From positions 62,001 through 126,000 of the forward strand of contig DIDT01000052.1 in NCBI GenBank assembly GCA_002418285.1: 64,000 bases of DNA. The letters run 5' to 3'. Shown one piece after another: positions 26,903 to 36,041 of this stretch. Origin of the DNA: Phycisphaerales bacterium UBA5793. GTDB lineage: Bacteria > Planctomycetota > Phycisphaerae > Phycisphaerales > UBA5793. Under the pieces are notes generated by a model that ran no database searches, had not been told where the DNA came from, and was given only the letters and a program-made list of their open reading frames with translations. A program made the position numbers and the translations under genes. Numbering within the stretch: position 1 is the stretch's first letter; every line of letters begins with the position of its first letter.

Positions 26903-27562
26903 TTAGCCGTCGATGTATTCCCACACCACCACGTCAACGCGCTGGCGCCCCCACTTGCGGGCGATACTGTGCGTCGGGTAGAGCACATCGAGTCGGTTGC
27001 CCTTGATCGCGCCGCCGCGATCGAGGACCGGCGTGGGCAGGTTGTTGTTGTAGCCGGGCACGCTCAGAAGGGTGCCGAACTTGAAACGCTTGTCGGCAGC
27101 AATCAGGCTGCCGCCGTTCGTCATCACGGACAAGCCGCTGGCGGTGATGCCATCGTCGAACGGCGCACAACTGCGGGCGTCGGGGCTGTAGGCGGTCACG
27201 ATCATGCTGATCGTCTTCACGGGGCGAATCGGTCGGCCGTCAAAGTAGCGAATATCACTCGGGGTGGCGTCCACCGGGCGCTCCTCGAGAATCGTGATGG
27301 TCTCTTCTGATGCACTTGCAACCTCAAGCTCGGGCGCAAGGGAAGTCCGCTCCGAGTCAGCGGCTTTCGCGGGCGAGTCGGCGCTACCGATCGTGTCCAC
27401 TTGGAGCAGTCCAGTGCCGGGTGCGGGATGCGCACCTTGCACCACCAGCAATCCGAGTCCGACGCCGACAAAGGCGGTCAGCGCGCAGATGGCGGGAAGG
27501 ACCACTCCTGCAGCATGAGTGGACTGACGGCGCAGCCAAGGCTTATTCGGTCTTGTCTTCAC
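26903..27562 (-). CDS. 3D-domain (double-psi barrel) envelope protein
   Basis: A 219-residue exported or membrane-tethered protein. One N-terminal hydrophobic segment (about residues 18-42), a variable linker to about residue 100, and a C-terminal 3D domain. The three conserved Asp are visible: ITASG preceded by DDG, LDRGGAIKGNRLD and its final Asp, together with KFGTLLSVPGY and the terminal VDVVVWEY. Relatives (YabE/MltA-like) cleave or bind peptidoglycan, so an N-acetylmuramyl-processing role is likely but unproven. It starts at GTG 27562 with GGAG upstream. Confidence 0.83.
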   Translation of the reverse strand: MKTRPNKPWLRRQSTHAAGVVLPAICALTAFVGVGLGLLVVQGAHPAPGTGLLQVDTIGSADSPAKAADSERTSLAPELEVASASEETITILEERPVDATPSDIRYFDGRPIRPVKTISMIVTAYSPDARSCAPFDDGITASGLSVMTNGGSLIAADKRFKFGTLLSVPGYNNNLPTPVLDRGGAIKGNRLDVLYPTHSIARKWGRQRVDVVVWEYIDG

Positions 27563-27825
27563 TTGTTGTCACTCCGCGATCCAACCAGCGGTCCGTGCCG
27601 AACCCATCCATGGGCGGCGAGAAACACACCAGTCCGTTGGTGAGTGACCAAGATTACCACAACAAGAGCAACAGGCCAGAGATCAAAAGGCAATCCACGT
27701 TCGATGAGGGCCTGATAGGACGCCTGAAGCGGTCGTAGCGATTGTGGAATATACGGCCCTTCGTGAGAGCGGGCAAGCGGATGACTCACGCCACGCTGAC
27801 AGTGGTTATCTGGACCCAACCTAAG

Positions 27826-28332
27826 TCACTGCTCAGTGGTGACTTCCCCCGAGTCTGCCGCCTCCGGACACACGCCGAAGATCTGGAGGCGATGCCCCAC
27901 GGCGAGCCAGCCGTGGCGGGCGGCAACGCGGCGACGCAGTTCCGTAATTTCCGGCACCGATATCTCGACAACCTTGCCGGTCTCGATGCAGACCATCTGA
28001 TCTTTCGGGGGTTGACCGTAGGCAAGTTGATAGTGCGTCTGCTTTTGATCGAAGAGGACCGGCTCGATAATGCCCGCATCCTGAAGCAACTTGAGCGTCC
28101 GGTAGATCGTCGCCTTCGAGACTCGCATTCTCCGGCGGCGAAGCTCGTAAAGAAGATCCTCCGGCTCGAAAACACGCTCCATGCGAATTACCGTATCAAG
28201 CACCCGGGCCCGCTCGGCAGTGAACTTCTGCCCATCCTGCTTGAGGTGCTTGCGGAAGACAGCGCACAGCGGCACAATCACGGGTGACTCGTCGATACGC
28301 AAGGCGGAATGAGGATCAGACACGGCACACAT
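27826..28332 (-). CDS. Fur-family transcriptional regulator with altered metal sites
   Basis: A 168-residue FUR-like repressor. The winged-helix DNA-binding domain is intact (KFTAERARVLDTV, SKATIYRTLKLLQDAGII). The dimerisation domain has HYQLAYG and MVCIETGKVVEIS, but the His-rich HHDH segment before it reads PPKDQ and both CxxC zinc motifs are reduced to one Cys (CIET and CPEA). Loss of the second Cys is known in some Fur proteins, but loss of the His cluster is less usual and suggests a changed metal or signal. ATG 28332 is chosen because TAGAAT lies 7 bases before it and overlaps the earlier ATG at 28341. It is divergent from the glycosyltransferase. Confidence 0.85.
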   Translation of the reverse strand: MCAVSDPHSALRIDESPVIVPLCAVFRKHLKQDGQKFTAERARVLDTVIRMERVFEPEDLLYELRRRRMRVSKATIYRTLKLLQDAGIIEPVLFDQKQTHYQLAYGQPPKDQMVCIETGKVVEISVPEITELRRRVAARHGWLAVGHRLQIFGVCPEAADSGEVTTEQ

Positions 28333-28339
28333 GTGTGTC

Positions 28340-28345
28340 ATTCTA
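28340..28345 (-). promoter_or_regulatory. leaderless -10-like element of the Fur-family gene
   Basis: TAGAAT on the minus strand, 7 bases before ATG 28332. The hexamer contains part of the alternative ATG at 28341. Confidence 0.45.
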
Positions 28346-28423
28346 CAGAACCGCTGGCCATACCGCCACAGGGAACTCGCCTCGGGCGGCAACCGATCGT
28401 TGGCCGCCTTGCTCACGAACGTG

Positions 28424-28429
28424 TAACAT
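28424..28429 (+). promoter_or_regulatory. leaderless -10-like element of the glycosyltransferase gene
   Basis: TAACAT, 5 bases before ATG 28435, no Shine-Dalgarno. It is about 80 bases from the divergent Fur-family element, so Fur-type control of both is possible. Confidence 0.4.
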
Positions 28430-28434
28430 CCCGC

Positions 28435-29247
28435 ATGACAGCCCAATCGCTGACCTGCACCGCCTCGCAGCGCACACTCCTTGAACGGACCCTCGTAGCC
28501 GTTCCCATCTACAACGAACAGCGCCATGTGGCCGATGTCCTCGGCAAGGTGCGGAAGTTTGCCCCCAACGTCCTTGCCATCGACGACGGATCGACGGACC
28601 ACACTCCCACTCTGCTCGCGATGCACCCGGTCGAGGTCATTCGGCATGCCGAGAATCGCGGGTACGGTCGGTCGATGTTAGACGCCTTTCGGTGGGCCGG
28701 AGTTGATCACCAGGACTGGGTCATCACCATGGACTGCGATGAGCAGCACGAGCCCGAGTCAATTCCAGACTTCTTGCACGCCATGGAGCTGGATGATTCG
28801 GATGTGATTTCTGGTAGTCGGTACCTCGCGCCGCGCGACGGTGATTCGGAGCCCCCATCAGACCGACGCGCGATCAACACCGCGATCACTGAAGAACTAA
28901 ATCGACGACTGGGACTGCGGCTCACCGACGGATTTTGTGGTTTCAAGGCGTATCGAGTATCGGCTGTCAGGCAACTCAATCTCGATGTCGATGGCTATGA
29001 CTTCCCCATGCAGTTCTGGGTGCAGGCGGTGGCGCGCGGTCTGCGCATCCGCGAACTGCCCATCCGCCTGATCTACAACGATCCGAATCGGTCGTTCGGC
29101 GGACCGCTTGACAATCCCGTCGCGCGTCTGGCGCAATATCGCGAAACGATGCACAGTGAACTATTGCGCTGCCGCCGCATGCTTCCCAAGTCCGCTTGGA
29201 GCGACCTGATCGTTCCCGAGCACGCGTGCTGCACCTGCGGTCACTGA
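28435..29247 (+). CDS. family 2 glycosyltransferase
   Basis: A 270-residue GT-A enzyme, similar in style to dolichol-phosphate-mannose synthases. It has VAVPIYNEQRHV, AIDDGSTDHTP, AENRGYGRSMLDAFRWA, the metal-binding MDCDEQH, ISGSRY and a GFCGFKAYR segment. No membrane segment follows the catalytic domain, so it would act at the inner membrane face or on a soluble acceptor. The C-terminus ends in a small Cys cluster (HACCTCGH), unusual for the family. The Met at 28435 is preferred to upstream frames by homology pattern and the -10 element. Confidence 0.88.
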   Translation: MTAQSLTCTASQRTLLERTLVAVPIYNEQRHVADVLGKVRKFAPNVLAIDDGSTDHTPTLLAMHPVEVIRHAENRGYGRSMLDAFRWAGVDHQDWVITMDCDEQHEPESIPDFLHAMELDDSDVISGSRYLAPRDGDSEPPSDRRAINTAITEELNRRLGLRLTDGFCGFKAYRVSAVRQLNLDVDGYDFPMQFWVQAVARGLRIRELPIRLIYNDPNRSFGGPLDNPVARLAQYRETMHSELLRCRRMLPKSAWSDLIVPEHACCTCGH

Positions 29248-29277
29248 CGCCGCCTCATCGCAGAGAGGGTCGGCGTC

Positions 29278-30708
29278 ATGTTGCATACGGTCAGGATCGA
29301 ACCCCCGCCGCCCGCATGGGCGGGTTTGATTGAGCAGCGGCAGGCAGGCAATGTGCTCGGCCGCTCATTGCAGGAATGGCGGCGAATCACGCGACGCGAA
29401 TTGCTGGGCGATTCGTTCGGACGCATCGTCGCCACCGGACACCAGGCGGGTTTCTGGCATCCGGGGATTCTGTCCAAATACTTCGCTCTGGATGCGGCCG
29501 CGAGCCGCCTTGTCGCCGATGCGGTCCTTGAACTTCTCGTCGATCAGGACGTGCACGATCTACGCTCGATCCGAGTGCCCGCTGTCGACCCTGAAGGGGT
29601 ATTGGTGGCGAGGGATATGCGCTGGACTCACTGGCCCGACGACGAAGAGCCCCAGGCCACCGGCGTTCTGCCCCCCATCCTGGCTGAACCCAGCGCCTGG
29701 GAATTGAAAAAGGGCGATCAGTTCGCCAGCATAGCCGTGCTCATGTCGTGCCGAGCTATGGGCCGATCGCTCGTGCTGCACCGCAACGCGCCGTCCCGCG
29801 CCGAGCAGTTCGCACGCGCCACCGCGATTCTTCGAGAAGTCCGATTCGCCAATCGCCAATTGGCAACACGTGGTCTGAATGTCGACGATGAGTGGCGCGA
29901 TCGACGGTATCTCGTCGCGGCGTCATCCTTGAGTTCCACGACACTCTGGGATGCGGTGATGGCCCACTTGAGGCGTGATCCCACAAGCGCATGGGAAGCC
30001 TACAACAGAGCCGTAGCCCAGCACCCGGAGGCGGGTGTCGTTCCGCTGGAGTACCGAACGACTGGGGGGTGCGAAATGCCATGCTGGCTGATCACACCAG
30101 ATGGTCAGCGACATCGCGCATTTGAGCATGATTTGAGTCGGCCTGATTCGCACCTGTTGCCGCGCGCATTGCTCATGACCGGACTCGTGCGGATGGCCCT
30201 GGTGGATCTCTTTATCCACGGTCTGGGCGGTGCGGAGTATGATCGGATTACGGAGCAGTGGTTTGGCGACTGGCTGCAGTGCTGCCTCGCTCCGGACACG
30301 ATGGTCACTGCAACAGCGACACTTGATCTTGGGCGGCACACCGCGAGCCCTGAGGATTTGGCCCGGGCTCAGTGGCTGATTCATCATCTTCCATTCAACG
30401 TCGATCGGTTTCTGGATGACCCGGGGCCGCTTCAGGAACGGGAAAGACTGCTCCGCGAGATCGAGTCACTCCCGCATGGATCGGTACTGCGAAGAACCCT
30501 TTTCGAGCGGATGCGGACAACCCAACACGCTCTCGCGGACAAGCATCCGGATCTACTGGATGCGGCACGCGAGCAGCTGCGCATCACCCGGCAGCGCATG
30601 GACGAAGCAGCGCTGATTCACGATCGCACTTGGGCATTTCCCTTGCATTCCCATGAAGCAATGCTGGAATTGCGCGACCTGGTGCATCGCCTCTTTGCCG
30701 CAAGCTGA
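29278..30708 (+). CDS. uncharacterised protein with a BshC-like N-terminal motif
   Basis: A 476-residue soluble protein. Near residue 50 it reads VATGHQAGFWHPGILSKYFA, close to the TGQQAG(x)nK motif of BshC (bacillithiol cysteine-adding enzyme), and LLVDQDVHDL follows where BshC has a WVATEDHD-like strand. Later it has FIHGLGGAEYDRITEQW and an Ala/Leu-rich helical C-terminus. I see no bacillithiol partner gene (BshA or BshB) nearby except the upstream glycosyltransferase, 30 bases before on the same strand, which is family 2 rather than BshA-like. The function is therefore open. It is convergent with the C45-family gene, 18 bases apart. Confidence 0.6.
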   Translation: MLHTVRIEPPPPAWAGLIEQRQAGNVLGRSLQEWRRITRRELLGDSFGRIVATGHQAGFWHPGILSKYFALDAAASRLVADAVLELLVDQDVHDLRSIRVPAVDPEGVLVARDMRWTHWPDDEEPQATGVLPPILAEPSAWELKKGDQFASIAVLMSCRAMGRSLVLHRNAPSRAEQFARATAILREVRFANRQLATRGLNVDDEWRDRRYLVAASSLSSTTLWDAVMAHLRRDPTSAWEAYNRAVAQHPEAGVVPLEYRTTGGCEMPCWLITPDGQRHRAFEHDLSRPDSHLLPRALLMTGLVRMALVDLFIHGLGGAEYDRITEQWFGDWLQCCLAPDTMVTATATLDLGRHTASPEDLARAQWLIHHLPFNVDRFLDDPGPLQERERLLREIESLPHGSVLRRTLFERMRTTQHALADKHPDLLDAAREQLRITRQRMDEAALIHDRTWAFPLHSHEAMLELRDLVHRLFAAS

Positions 30709-30726
30709 TTCAGCCTAGGACAGCGA

Positions 30727-31725
30727 TCATCCGCCAAACTCAACCCGGTTGCTCTGTTCATGAAACTCGGCCAGCGACACGGCCCATTGATGCGCCGGCC
30801 AGCGTAAACGAACGGTGCAGTCCCCAGGGCGATACGCAGCAGTATACAGGGTTCCCCATCCGCGATGGTAATTCTGTGAGTAAAGCGGCGCTTCGAGAAA
30901 ACGCCGTTCGAGCCGCTCGGCCGACTCAGCGGGATCGGCCACGCAAGACAGAAGGTACTGCTCACGCTTCTGGCTCGAGGTGGCGAGCGCATAGCGGGGC
31001 CAGTCGCCCGCGCCCTGGTGGTTTGTCGCCACCGGCTTGTTCGTGATCGCGGGCGGTCGATCAGGTGCGACCTGCACCGTGCGACAGTCACCCCGGACAT
31101 CGAGCATCGTGATGTTGTAGGCCATGTGAATGGGCACGCGACAGAGTACTTTCACCGCCGCAGCAACCGAAGCACAAGTCTGCAGGATATAGCGCAGCAC
31201 CAGCGGCACGCCAAAGCCCTCGCCGACCACCGGCCGACCGCCGAACGAAAGAGCGACCGTCAGTCCCAACTCGCTTACGCCATCAAGCACGCCCCAAAGG
31301 CAGTCGGACATTCCCATGACCGCGACGCCAGCCCAGTGGGTTCGAAGCAGCAGGCCCTCACACAACTCGGGTCGATAGTCGTAGTTGCGAACCAGCACGG
31401 GTTCGCCATTGAGCAGCACAGCCTGTGAGCAGCCTGAAAGATACGGCGTCGGTCGATAGAGCGAGAGCAAGCGAGCCTGAACATCCCCACCCCCCACCGC
31501 CTCGACAAGTTCGTCGTAGATCGGTACAAGCTCGGGCATGTACTGCTTGAGCATCCGGCGCGAATCAGCGTATGTCGGCCGCGCCTGATCGCCCTGGCGG
31601 AGAAACCAGGCACGATAGCCCGGCCAGAACTCGTCAAACAGCGGCGCAAGCCGCGTCGCCACACCGTCTTCCTGCACGGCTCGAAACGTCACGCCGCTTG
31701 TTGACGACGGTGGAAGGTGGTACAT
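30727..31725 (-). CDS. C45-family (penicillin acyltransferase/Tan-like) Ntn hydrolase
   Basis: A 332-residue protein of the self-processing C45 family. Relatives are fungal isopenicillin-N acyltransferase and insect Tan, which cleaves beta-alanyl-dopamine. The pro-segment has the family RRMLKQYMPELVPIYDELVEA helix pattern, in shortened form here. The expected processing site and nucleophile is Cys 99 in LSGCSQ, followed by NGEPVLVRNYDYRPE and later VALSFGG and YNITMLD. It should hydrolyse or form a small amide. The start at ATG 31725 lies 2 bases after the stop of the ATP-grasp gene, so the two are translationally coupled. It is last of the amine-metabolism run. Confidence 0.82.
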   Translation of the reverse strand: MYHLPPSSTSGVTFRAVQEDGVATRLAPLFDEFWPGYRAWFLRQGDQARPTYADSRRMLKQYMPELVPIYDELVEAVGGGDVQARLLSLYRPTPYLSGCSQAVLLNGEPVLVRNYDYRPELCEGLLLRTHWAGVAVMGMSDCLWGVLDGVSELGLTVALSFGGRPVVGEGFGVPLVLRYILQTCASVAAAVKVLCRVPIHMAYNITMLDVRGDCRTVQVAPDRPPAITNKPVATNHQGAGDWPRYALATSSQKREQYLLSCVADPAESAERLERRFLEAPLYSQNYHRGWGTLYTAAYRPGDCTVRLRWPAHQWAVSLAEFHEQSNRVEFGG

Positions 31726-31727
31726 GG

Positions 31728-33266
31728 TCAGGAGAGTTTGAATCCACCCACTTCGACTTGTTCCATGGCTTTGGACGCCGCCGCGGGATTGACGTCTGCC
31801 CCCGCGTAGTGAGCGCGGATCGCGCTGATCCACTTCTTGGCGCGCTGGTTCAGTCGGTGATTGCTGGTCATGAAGCGGCCCGGACTGACCAGGATCCCCA
31901 GATCGGCTCCTTCGTAGAAGTAGTCGCCCGGAGCCGTGATGCGCAGGAAGAACGCTCGGTCTCCGTACTGCACGGTCCGGCGATGTGTTTGCATGCGGAC
32001 GTAGTCCGCTGTTCCATCGCGGTTGAGCTGCCAGATGCCGCTCCGGGGCGCCGCCGTCACATGCTGTACATGGTCTTCCGTGAACTTGATGACCAGTTGT
32101 GACCACGTATCGATGTTCTCCGGATTCGCCCACCGGCTGTTCAGGTCGTCCACATCGAGTTCGTAATCGACGTCCATCCACTCCAGCAGGTGAAACAGGA
32201 ACAGCGGCGCGTCGGCCGCGGCAAACGCGGCAAGATTCGTCATCGAACTGGCGCCGGTGATGCGCGGATTAACCTCGCCGAGATACACCTTGCCGCTGTC
32301 AAGATCAGTGAGGAAGTCCAGCTCGAAGTAGCCGCGATAGCCCATGCGCCGCAACTCGTTGCCGAACTTGACGGCCGACTTGCGGGCGCTCTCACGAATG
32401 CGTTTGTCGAACGCGCCGGCAAACACTTCATTGCCGCACCAGCCCCCTCGGTATGGCGTAAGTTCCTTGAACCCCACAAGTTCAGTCATGAGCGGGCCGA
32501 CGATCGTGCCGTGCTTGGTCACGCATGCCTCGAGCGCCGAGCCGCGACAACGAATGCGCTTCATGATCTTGAGTTCGCCTGCGTTGACGATTTCCTCCGC
32601 ATGCTTCTTCCAGTCGCGCTCCCTGGAGATGAAGTAGGTCGTGTGACCGGAGTCACCGAACGCCGTCTGCACCACAAGATCATTGCCAAGTCGTTTCGAA
32701 ACGCGTCGAAGTTCCTGATAACTCTCCGCCTTGGCGAGCACGTACGGCACGCAGGGCACGTCAGCCCGGCGCGCAATGCGATTCGTGCTGATTTTGTCAT
32801 CAACCTCGCTTCGCATGGCCGCTGTCGGGAAGCAGATCTCGATGCCGAGTTCCCGACAGAGCTGCTCGGTCGCTTCGTTGAACATCAGGAACACGGCCTT
32901 GGGCTTGCCGCCCTTGCTCTTGATGAAATCGATGACTTCCTTGTGGCTGAGCAGGTAGTTGTTGATGTCCTCGATCGATGTGAAAGGGCGATGCGGCGCC
33001 TCGCGCGGAATGAAGACGTTGGGGTGCTGACCGTCGAAGCAGTCGATGTAGTTGATGTACCAGAAATTGCGCACCCACTCGTCGATGCCGAGCAGGTTGA
33101 AGTTGGTCGCGCTGATGAAAAAGATCGGATCGGTGTTGCGGTGGAAGAAGCGGCGAATGTCACTCAAGCCATGCAGCTTCGGCTTGCGGAGTACTGCCGC
33201 CTTCGGACGTGTCCGTTTCTTCGTTCGGCGCGGGACAGGATTCTTCCTGGCGGACGTTTTAGGCAT
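31728..33266 (-). CDS. ATP-grasp ligase
   Basis: A 512-residue ATP-grasp enzyme, expected to join a carboxylate to an amine through an acyl-phosphate. After a very basic 30-residue N-terminus, a pre-ATP-grasp domain (to about residue 165) precedes the ATP-binding core (VVQTAFGDSGHTTY, IMKRIRCRG) and the Mg-binding strand YLGEVNPRITGASSMTN. The glutamate and Asn-Pro-Arg of that strand are the usual metal ligands. A 100-residue C-terminal domain follows. It is nearest by eye to carboxylase/peptide-ligase types, but the substrate cannot be read. The gene starts 3 bases after the decarboxylase stop (GTG 33269 or ATG 33266) and is coupled to the C45 gene. Confidence 0.82.
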   Translation of the reverse strand: MPKTSARKNPVPRRTKKRTRPKAAVLRKPKLHGLSDIRRFFHRNTDPIFFISATNFNLLGIDEWVRNFWYINYIDCFDGQHPNVFIPREAPHRPFTSIEDINNYLLSHKEVIDFIKSKGGKPKAVFLMFNEATEQLCRELGIEICFPTAAMRSEVDDKISTNRIARRADVPCVPYVLAKAESYQELRRVSKRLGNDLVVQTAFGDSGHTTYFISRERDWKKHAEEIVNAGELKIMKRIRCRGSALEACVTKHGTIVGPLMTELVGFKELTPYRGGWCGNEVFAGAFDKRIRESARKSAVKFGNELRRMGYRGYFELDFLTDLDSGKVYLGEVNPRITGASSMTNLAAFAAADAPLFLFHLLEWMDVDYELDVDDLNSRWANPENIDTWSQLVIKFTEDHVQHVTAAPRSGIWQLNRDGTADYVRMQTHRRTVQYGDRAFFLRITAPGDYFYEGADLGILVSPGRFMTSNHRLNQRAKKWISAIRAHYAGADVNPAAASKAMEQVEVGGFKLS

Positions 33267-33269
33267 CAC

Positions 33270-36038
33270 TCACCCTTCGATCTGCAATGTTGGCAATTCA
33301 GCAATACTCAGCGGAGCTGCAGCCTCCAGCACTTCGGCACGAAATACGCGCAGCCCGTAGTTCGGTTGATATCCATGGACTTCCTTCACATCCAGCGCCA
33401 TCAGGTAGCGCAGAATCCCCGGACTGATGAGCTGGCCCGGGGCCAGCACGGGGAAACCCGGCGGGTATGGCGTCACGAATCCGGCCGAGACGTACTCGAC
33501 CCCGTCATCAACCTCGGCAAGCAGTGGGCCGTCCATGCTGACGAACTCACACGCCGCCTCGTTGTACGCCAGGAAGAAGGCCTTTCGCATATCACCTTCG
33601 GTCGTCGGCGCATCGGGGTCGGCACGGAACGCTGCGTGAAAGGCGCTGAAATTCGGCAGTGGCGGACAACGTTTCATAAGCGAGTCGACGCGTGCATCGT
33701 GCGACTTGCGATCCAACTCGTTCGATTCGGCTAATTCCTCTGCGACGTCTCTGGCGATCGCCGCCAGGCACTCAACAAGATACGCAATATCACCGCGCGT
33801 CATTCCGATATTAGTCATGAACAGCACCGAGTTGCGCGACGTTTTGTTGATCTGGATCTGGTATCGATCCATGAGAAGATTCTTGAATGTGTCGCCATCC
33901 ATCCCCGACAATCCGACCTGCAGCGTAATGCGCGTGGGATCGAGTACGAATTCGTCCTCGGTCCAGGCTTTGTCCATGCGCGACCAGCCCTCCTCTGTAT
34001 CGAAATAGAATTCGAGGCCGGAGGGGCGATAGCACTCGGGAATCAGGTCGGCGGGACGCAGCACACGGAAGAACTGTCGGAGCGTCGGATGTTCGTAAAT
34101 GCGTCGTCGCAGCGCCATCGCCAGGCCAATACTGCGTTCCACGAGTTCATATCCTTCGAGTTCGACCTGTCGCCGACCCAGATCCAGCGAAGCAAGGATC
34201 TGGTAGTTCGGTGAGGTCGAGGTGTGTGTCATGTAGGCTTCGCTGAACGACTCACTCGCTTTTTGATCGAAGTCCTCGTCGTAGACGTGGATCATCGACC
34301 CCTGTCGCAAAGCCGTGAGCGTCTTGTGCGTCGACTGTGTGACGTAGACCCGCATTCGAACCTGATCGGGATCGGGCATCGGCTCGGTCGAGGTCGATGG
34401 ATCCGCCTTCCATTGCTGGTACTGCGCACGATACGCATCGCTGCGCAGATGGGCCTTGAGCTTCTTCGCCGATTCCATCCCGGTGCGCGATCGGAGCAGC
34501 GGATCGAACGCCGCAAAGGCGAACCACGCCTCGTCCCAGTGGAAGATCGTGTCGGGTTTGATCGCCAGCACTTCGCGCATGACGTGCTGTGGGTTGTACG
34601 TCACGCCGTCGAAGGTGCAGTTGGTCAATACCATCATGCGAACCCGATCAAGCGTGCCGGCGTCTTTGAAGCGGCGTAAGTGCCCCAATATCTGCTCGAG
34701 CGGCACCGCGCCGTACATCGAGAAGTCACCCAGCGGATAGGGATCAAGATAGACCACGTGCGCCCCCGCCGTAACGATGGCGTAGTGCACGGACTTGTGG
34801 CAATCGCGCGAAACGAGAACCACATCACCGGGTCGGATGAGCGCCTGCATGACAATCTTGTTGGCCGTCGAGGTGCCGTTGGTGACGAAGAACGATCGCC
34901 GGGCGCCGAACGCACGGGCGGCGAACTGCTGCGCTCGCTTGAGGGGGCCTTGCGGCTGGAGCAGCGAGTCGAGACCTCCACTCGTGGCCGACGTCTCGGC
35001 GAGAAAGATATTCATGCCATAGAACTCGCCCATGTCGCGGATCCAGCGCGAATTGAGGATCGACTTGCCGCGTGAAATGGGCAGTGCATGGAAGACCCCG
35101 GTGGGTCGCTTGCTGTACTCGCGCAGCGCGGTGAAGAACGGCGTGTCGTATCGCAACATTACGCCCTTGACGATGCTCAGGTGCAACTCCTGGCAATTGT
35201 CAAGGCGGTAAAATACGCGCCTGAAACCGCCGGTACCATGATTGGTCACTTCTTCAAGCGGAGCGTCCGTGACAAGGAAAAGATCGATCTCGGGTCTGAG
35301 TTGCGAGATGATGTCTGCCAGCGTGAACGAGCGAGCCACACCATACGTGCGCGGTGGATCGAGCGATCGAAGCAGATTGAGATAGTGATCCAGCGCTTGG
35401 TGTCGGTTCTCGGTCAAGTATGGAAAGTTGTAGCGGACAACACACGATTGGATCGTGGGGTTGAAAAGTACGGCAATGACGGCATCCTCAAACGACGGGG
35501 CGAAGAGCGCGTCATAGACAAACGGATCTTCAGACCGGCGCTGCGACAGAAGATTCTCTCGCAGGTATCGCTGCTCCTCTTCCGTGATGCGGTCGACGAT
35601 GAGAATCGTAAATCGGGGTCGGCGGTCGATCGGCTCACTGGCTTGGGATGCTGCTCGAACTCCCGCTTCGCCGGCGTCTGGTTCCTCGTCCACCATGGCC
35701 GGAATGGCATGCGAGGTGAGATTACGAACGATTCGAGCGCATCGGTGATCGAATGCTTCAATTTCTCCCGCGTCGTAGAGACGACGCAGTTCGCCCACCG
35801 TTTCTCGGCCCGGCCAAACCCAGTATGACTCAAGTACCGTCAGAACATCGAGCGCCTGGAGGATGCGTTGGCGAGGTTCGGTGTCGTCAAGATTCGAACG
35901 ATCCGCATCATGGAGCCAGTGCGCACAATACTTGAGGTCGTTCCACACGTCGCCGCGCAGCGTATTGGCATCGAATGGGAGATGGTGCACCGCCTTGCGG
36001 CGCTCGACGTCCGTTGAGTTGTCCGGCTGAGTGGGCAT
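33270..36038 (-). CDS. Orn/Lys/Arg decarboxylase-family PLP enzyme
   Basis: A 922-residue fold-type I decarboxylase, larger than AdiA/SpeF-type enzymes (about 710-760). An extra helical N-terminal region of about 130 residues precedes the receiver-like wing domain (RFTILIVDRITEEEQ). The PLP domain has FVTNGTSTANKIV, SRDCHKSVHYA, HWDEAWFAF and the Schiff-base Lys in TQSTHKTLTALRQGSMIH. The C-terminal domain has VTPYPPGFPVLAPG. It should release CO2 from arginine, ornithine or lysine to give agmatine, putrescine or cadaverine. Specificity is not decidable. It lies 3 bases from both the nitrilase and the ATP-grasp genes. Confidence 0.9.
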   Translation of the reverse strand: MPTQPDNSTDVERRKAVHHLPFDANTLRGDVWNDLKYCAHWLHDADRSNLDDTEPRQRILQALDVLTVLESYWVWPGRETVGELRRLYDAGEIEAFDHRCARIVRNLTSHAIPAMVDEEPDAGEAGVRAASQASEPIDRRPRFTILIVDRITEEEQRYLRENLLSQRRSEDPFVYDALFAPSFEDAVIAVLFNPTIQSCVVRYNFPYLTENRHQALDHYLNLLRSLDPPRTYGVARSFTLADIISQLRPEIDLFLVTDAPLEEVTNHGTGGFRRVFYRLDNCQELHLSIVKGVMLRYDTPFFTALREYSKRPTGVFHALPISRGKSILNSRWIRDMGEFYGMNIFLAETSATSGGLDSLLQPQGPLKRAQQFAARAFGARRSFFVTNGTSTANKIVMQALIRPGDVVLVSRDCHKSVHYAIVTAGAHVVYLDPYPLGDFSMYGAVPLEQILGHLRRFKDAGTLDRVRMMVLTNCTFDGVTYNPQHVMREVLAIKPDTIFHWDEAWFAFAAFDPLLRSRTGMESAKKLKAHLRSDAYRAQYQQWKADPSTSTEPMPDPDQVRMRVYVTQSTHKTLTALRQGSMIHVYDEDFDQKASESFSEAYMTHTSTSPNYQILASLDLGRRQVELEGYELVERSIGLAMALRRRIYEHPTLRQFFRVLRPADLIPECYRPSGLEFYFDTEEGWSRMDKAWTEDEFVLDPTRITLQVGLSGMDGDTFKNLLMDRYQIQINKTSRNSVLFMTNIGMTRGDIAYLVECLAAIARDVAEELAESNELDRKSHDARVDSLMKRCPPLPNFSAFHAAFRADPDAPTTEGDMRKAFFLAYNEAACEFVSMDGPLLAEVDDGVEYVSAGFVTPYPPGFPVLAPGQLISPGILRYLMALDVKEVHGYQPNYGLRVFRAEVLEAAAPLSIAELPTLQIEG

Positions 36039-36041
36039 CGC

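Noticed and set aside
28435..30708. Glycosyltransferase plus BshC-like gene as a bacillithiol operon
   Set aside because: The glycosyltransferase has family 2 motifs, not the GT4 fold of BshA, and no BshB deacetylase is present.
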